Under the pieces are notes generated by a model. That model searched no databases. It had not been told where the DNA came from and worked only from the letters and a program-made list of their open reading frames with translations. Source: Syntrophomonadaceae bacterium (GTDB lineage: Bacteria; Bacillota; Syntrophomonadia; Syntrophomonadales; Syntrophomonadaceae). Taken from it: a DNA stretch of 17,278 bases. Below are positions 14,437 to 17,278 of this stretch, piece after piece (position 1 is the stretch's first letter; each line of letters begins with the position of its first letter). Position numbers and translations under genes: made by a program. The stretch spans positions 1 through 17,278 of the forward strand of contig JAQVWB010000016.1 in NCBI GenBank assembly GCA_028698695.1, written 5' to 3'.

Positions 14437-16335
14437 ATGAACAGAAGTATAACCGCCAGATATTTGATGTTGGGAGTATTATTGCTGATGCTTGGGATTA
14501 GCGGTTGTATTTCTGTGCCCAATTCCGGTGTTGTACCCGATGCCCGCGAAGGGGTATTGGATTTACAAGGTTTGGACCAGGAGCAATTGAACTTAGTGCC
14601 ATTAGCAGGGCAATGGGAGTTTTACTGGCAGAGGCTCTATACATCGCCGGACTTTAAGAGCGGGCAATTGGAAGCCAGCTATATTGATGTACCTGCCAAT
14701 TGGAATAAACAGCTGGTCGGTGGTCGAATTTTACCCGGTCAGGGTTATGGGACTTATCGCCTGGTAGTACACACCGACGAATCTTCCGGAAGTTTAGAAG
14801 CGCTCTATATTCCAGTTATTAACACTGCCTATAAGATGTGGGTTGACGGTGAGTTAATAGCAGCCAATGGAACGGTAGGGACTTCAAAAGAAACCATGGT
14901 ACCGCAGAATATGCCCCAGATAGTTTTATTTAATGCCAGCAGTCAGGAAATAGAAATAATTGTTCAGGTTTCTAATTTTATGAATATTACTGGTGGTATG
15001 GGACACAGTATCACACTGGGCGAGGTAAACGCTGTTTATAACGTCGTTAACCGGGAGGAAGCCTTGCAGCATTTTATGCTGGGCATTGCATTAATCATGG
15101 GTTTCTATCACCTGCTGCTGTATTTGTTGCGCAAACAGGAAAAGGCTAATTTGTATTTTAGTCTGATGTGCCTATTATTTTCAATTCGAACTCTGTTCGT
15201 GGGTACGATGATTTTTATGCGTTGGTTTCCCAATTTTAATTGGCAGCTGGCAACCAGGATTGAGTATTTCACGTGGATTATGGGAGTGCTGGCCTTCCTG
15301 GCTTTTCTGTATCACTTATATCCGGAGAAAGTTGATAAACGGGTAGTGAAACTGGTGAACCTGGTTGGATTTGGGTTTGGTATGTTGATTATTATGCTGC
15401 CGGCCATTTATTTCTCCAGCATCAATATCGTCTTTCAACTGTTGTTCTTAGCATTGGCTATTTATGCTCTGGTTTTATTGCTGCAACCGGTACTCTTCAA
15501 GAATACTGATACCAGGTTAGTAGTAATGGGATTATTGTTACTGGTGATCGCTGTAATTACGGATGTGTTCTTTTTAGAGAACAATTTGCAAAGAGAGGTT
15601 TGGGTGGCAGCAGGTCTTATTGTGCTGGTATTTTCCAATAGCATGGCATTATCAGTGCGTTATACAGAAGCTTTTGAGAGCTCACAAAACCTCATGCTGG
15701 AGCGAGATATAATGGTGGAAACCATGAAAAAAATGAATCAGGATTTGGAGACCAAGGTTAAATTGCGTACTGCTGAATTAAAGAATTCGGTGGAAAAATT
15801 GAACCAGGAGATTAAGGAGCGCACCGCTGCGCAGGAGCAGCTTAAAGTATTTGCCAGTACTGATATTATGACCGGACTTTATAATCGGGCTACCGGGTTG
15901 GCGATGTTGGAGAAACATCTGCAACTGGCTGAAAGGAACGCTTATATGGTAACCGTCTGTTTTATCGATATAGACAACTTAAAAGAAGTTAACGATAAAC
16001 ATGGACATATGGTAGGCGACCAGTTAATTATTACATCTTCACATATTATTAAAAATAATGTTCGTGAGTCTGATTTTGTGTTTCGTATGGGGGGAGACGA
16101 ATTTGTAGCTGTTTTCCCACAGTGCTCACAACAGGAGGCTAAATTAATCTGGAAGAGAATTATTGAAAAATTCGATGAGAATAATGATATGGCTGCCCTG
16201 GGTATAAAGATTAGTATCAGTTATGGCCTGGCAGAGTTTACCCCCGGCAGTGGAACAAAAATGAGTGAATTGATTGATAAGGCCGATGCAGCTATGTATC
16301 AACATAAGATTTCCCGTTCTAACAGCGGGAATTAA
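14437..16335 (+). CDS. 7TMR-DISM diguanylate cyclase with lipobox signal
   Basis: This 632-residue membrane receptor should make cyclic di-GMP from two GTP in response to an external ligand. The N-terminal hydrophobic signal ends in a lipobox (GISGC, Cys24). An extracytoplasmic DISMED-type, jelly-roll sensory domain follows (~45-205: LAGQWEFYW, then YIDVPANWN and GYGTYRLVV). A 7TM DISM domain spans ~212-408 with about seven hydrophobic helices. Next come a coiled coil (~418-473) and a C-terminal GGDEF domain (~473-630). The catalytic GGDEF is intact (552-556), and RESD five residues before it is a complete inhibitory I-site. I chose ATG 14437 since GGGGAG lies 10 nt upstream; an in-frame ATG at 14401 has no ribosome binding site. 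Ligand and output are unknown. It converges with the YihY gene, 4 nt apart. Confidence 0.9.
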   Translation: MNRSITARYLMLGVLLLMLGISGCISVPNSGVVPDAREGVLDLQGLDQEQLNLVPLAGQWEFYWQRLYTSPDFKSGQLEASYIDVPANWNKQLVGGRILPGQGYGTYRLVVHTDESSGSLEALYIPVINTAYKMWVDGELIAANGTVGTSKETMVPQNMPQIVLFNASSQEIEIIVQVSNFMNITGGMGHSITLGEVNAVYNVVNREEALQHFMLGIALIMGFYHLLLYLLRKQEKANLYFSLMCLLFSIRTLFVGTMIFMRWFPNFNWQLATRIEYFTWIMGVLAFLAFLYHLYPEKVDKRVVKLVNLVGFGFGMLIIMLPAIYFSSINIVFQLLFLALAIYALVLLLQPVLFKNTDTRLVVMGLLLLVIAVITDVFFLENNLQREVWVAAGLIVLVFSNSMALSVRYTEAFESSQNLMLERDIMVETMKKMNQDLETKVKLRTAELKNSVEKLNQEIKERTAAQEQLKVFASTDIMTGLYNRATGLAMLEKHLQLAERNAYMVTVCFIDIDNLKEVNDKHGHMVGDQLIITSSHIIKNNVRESDFVFRMGGDEFVAVFPQCSQQEAKLIWKRIIEKFDENNDMAALGIKISISYGLAEFTPGSGTKMSELIDKADAAMYQHKISRSNSGN

Positions 16336-16339
16336 AGGT

Positions 16340-17167
16340 TTAATCTTCAGAAGGGCGATTATGGTTTGCATATATCAGAGCATTTAACTCCCCGCCGGTC
16401 AGCAATATTATACTGCTGATATACAACCATAGAAGCAGGATTATGATCCCCCCAAGGCTGCCATAAATATAAGTATAATGTGCAAATCGATCTACATACA
16501 AAGAAAACATCCAGGAAATAATTATCCAGCCAAAAGTGGTAAAGATGGTTCCCGGTAATACTTCCCTGACAGTAACCTTTCGGTCGGGACTGATAATGTA
16601 AAAAAACATAAAAACAATCAGCATGGCTGCCAGAGGGATGATATAACGAAACATAGTCCAGAATTGGGCAAATAAATGTGAAGCACCCAGGAATATGAAC
16701 AGGGCCTTGCCCAGTTGCTGCCCAAATACCAGAAGGGCAATGGAAAGTATTATAACGATAGTCAGTGCCAGCGTAAAGAGGATGGAAATCCCGCGTACCT
16801 TCCAAAAGGGACGGGTTTCTTTTTCAAAATAAGCTTTATTTATACCATGGATAATGGCATTCATACCGTTTGAGGCTGCCCACAGGGTAGCCAACATGCC
16901 GATAGATAACAGGGTTTGGCTGCGTGCCAGTACAGTTTCATTTATAATGTTGCTGACCTGCAGGTAGGCTTCGCGGGGCAGGATTTGGGATAAATGGTTG
17001 AGCAGGATATCACTGGCCAGCGGAGTATAGCTTAACAGCGTAATAATAAAAAACAAAAAAGGGAAAAAGGCCAACAGCAAATAGTAGGTAAGCTGAGCAG
17101 ACAAAGCGGTGACTTCATCGTCAGCCAGGCGCCGATAAAGTTTTACTATAAAGCTGGACCGGTTCAT
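16340..17167 (-). CDS. YihY/UPF0761-family membrane protein (RNase BN-like name is historical)
   Basis: A polytopic membrane protein of 275 residues with about six hydrophobic segments. Family motifs are ALSAQLTYYLLLAFFPFLFF near residue 22, LWAASNGMNAIIHGINKAY (~95-113), VREVLPGTIFTTFGW and the C-terminal YGSLGGIIILLLWLYISS followed by LTGGELNA. Start ATG 17167 is chosen because GGGAGGAA precedes it by about 6 nt. The frame is open to an ATG at 17215, but that lies at or before the predicted transcription start. The family was once called ribonuclease BN in error; current evidence favours a transport or envelope role, which remains unproven. Its stop codon is 4 nt from that of the diguanylate cyclase gene, with no terminator between them. 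Confidence 0.9.
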   Translation of the reverse strand: MNRSSFIVKLYRRLADDEVTALSAQLTYYLLLAFFPFLFFIITLLSYTPLASDILLNHLSQILPREAYLQVSNIINETVLARSQTLLSIGMLATLWAASNGMNAIIHGINKAYFEKETRPFWKVRGISILFTLALTIVIILSIALLVFGQQLGKALFIFLGASHLFAQFWTMFRYIIPLAAMLIVFMFFYIISPDRKVTVREVLPGTIFTTFGWIIISWMFSLYVDRFAHYTYIYGSLGGIIILLLWLYISSIILLTGGELNALIYANHNRPSED

Positions 17168-17218
17168 GAAGAATTCCTCCCGTGAATTATATTTAAGGGA
17201 TTCTATCAGGTTCATTTA

Positions 17219-17227
17219 ATTATATCA
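17219..17227 (-). promoter_or_regulatory. Extended -10 promoter candidate for the YihY-family gene
   Basis: On the minus strand TG, one base, TATAAT (17227-17219) forms an extended -10 with no clear -35. A start near 17212 fits translation from 17167. The remaining sequence to the window end shows no gene. Confidence 0.45.
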
Positions 17228-17278
17228 TCAGGTTAATTGTATTTATGTATGCACTTCGCACTATTATTCATATTTTAC

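Overview
The window looks like chromosomal DNA from a moderately low-GC anaerobic Clostridia-type Firmicute. The signs are strong AGGAGG-type ribosome binding sites, several TTG/GTG starts, rho-independent terminators, a six-cysteine SCIFF peptide with its radical SAM maturase, a LysM-G5-M23 cell-wall protein, and a YitT-family membrane protein. A Syntrophomonas-like lineage is possible, but I infer that from general gene content only.

Layout. 1-219: four tandem copies of a ~55-bp repeat whose hairpin covaries between copies. 264-1875: SCIFF precursor peptide, terminator-like attenuator, radical SAM/SPASM maturase (ranthipeptide locus). 1936-5152: cell-envelope LysM/G5/M23 protein, thioredoxin reductase, and a membrane-anchored peptidase-MA-type metalloprotease. 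5171-6421: MurA, ending at a bidirectional terminator shared with a convergent unknown gene (6495-6881, minus). 7136-9951: RlmH, a probable gene remnant, then PurC and AsnRS 4 nt apart. 10070-10399 (minus): a gene interrupted by an in-frame TGA that reads as a HesB/IscA-like selenoprotein. A SECIS-like hairpin lies at the right distance from the TGA, and a CsoR-type palindrome sits on the gene's promoter. 10596-11240: divergent multi-zinc-ribbon protein. 11481-12329 (minus): YitT-family membrane protein. 12563-14305: GlnRS. 14437-16335: lipobox-bearing 7TMR-DISM diguanylate cyclase. 16340-17167 (minus): YihY-family membrane protein.

Most genes are housekeeping (peptidoglycan, translation, ribosome methylation, purines, thiol redox). 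The notable parts are two genes easily missed by automated calling: the 46-residue SCIFF precursor and the TGA-interrupted HesB-like gene. The second is the most interesting item. Its Sec codon, SECIS candidate, consensus sigma-A promoter and metal/persulfide-sensor-type operator are all visible in about 400 bp, and suggest a selenium-dependent iron-sulfur or sulfur-handling protein under thiol or metal control. No tRNA, rRNA, CRISPR array, transposase or phage gene was seen.
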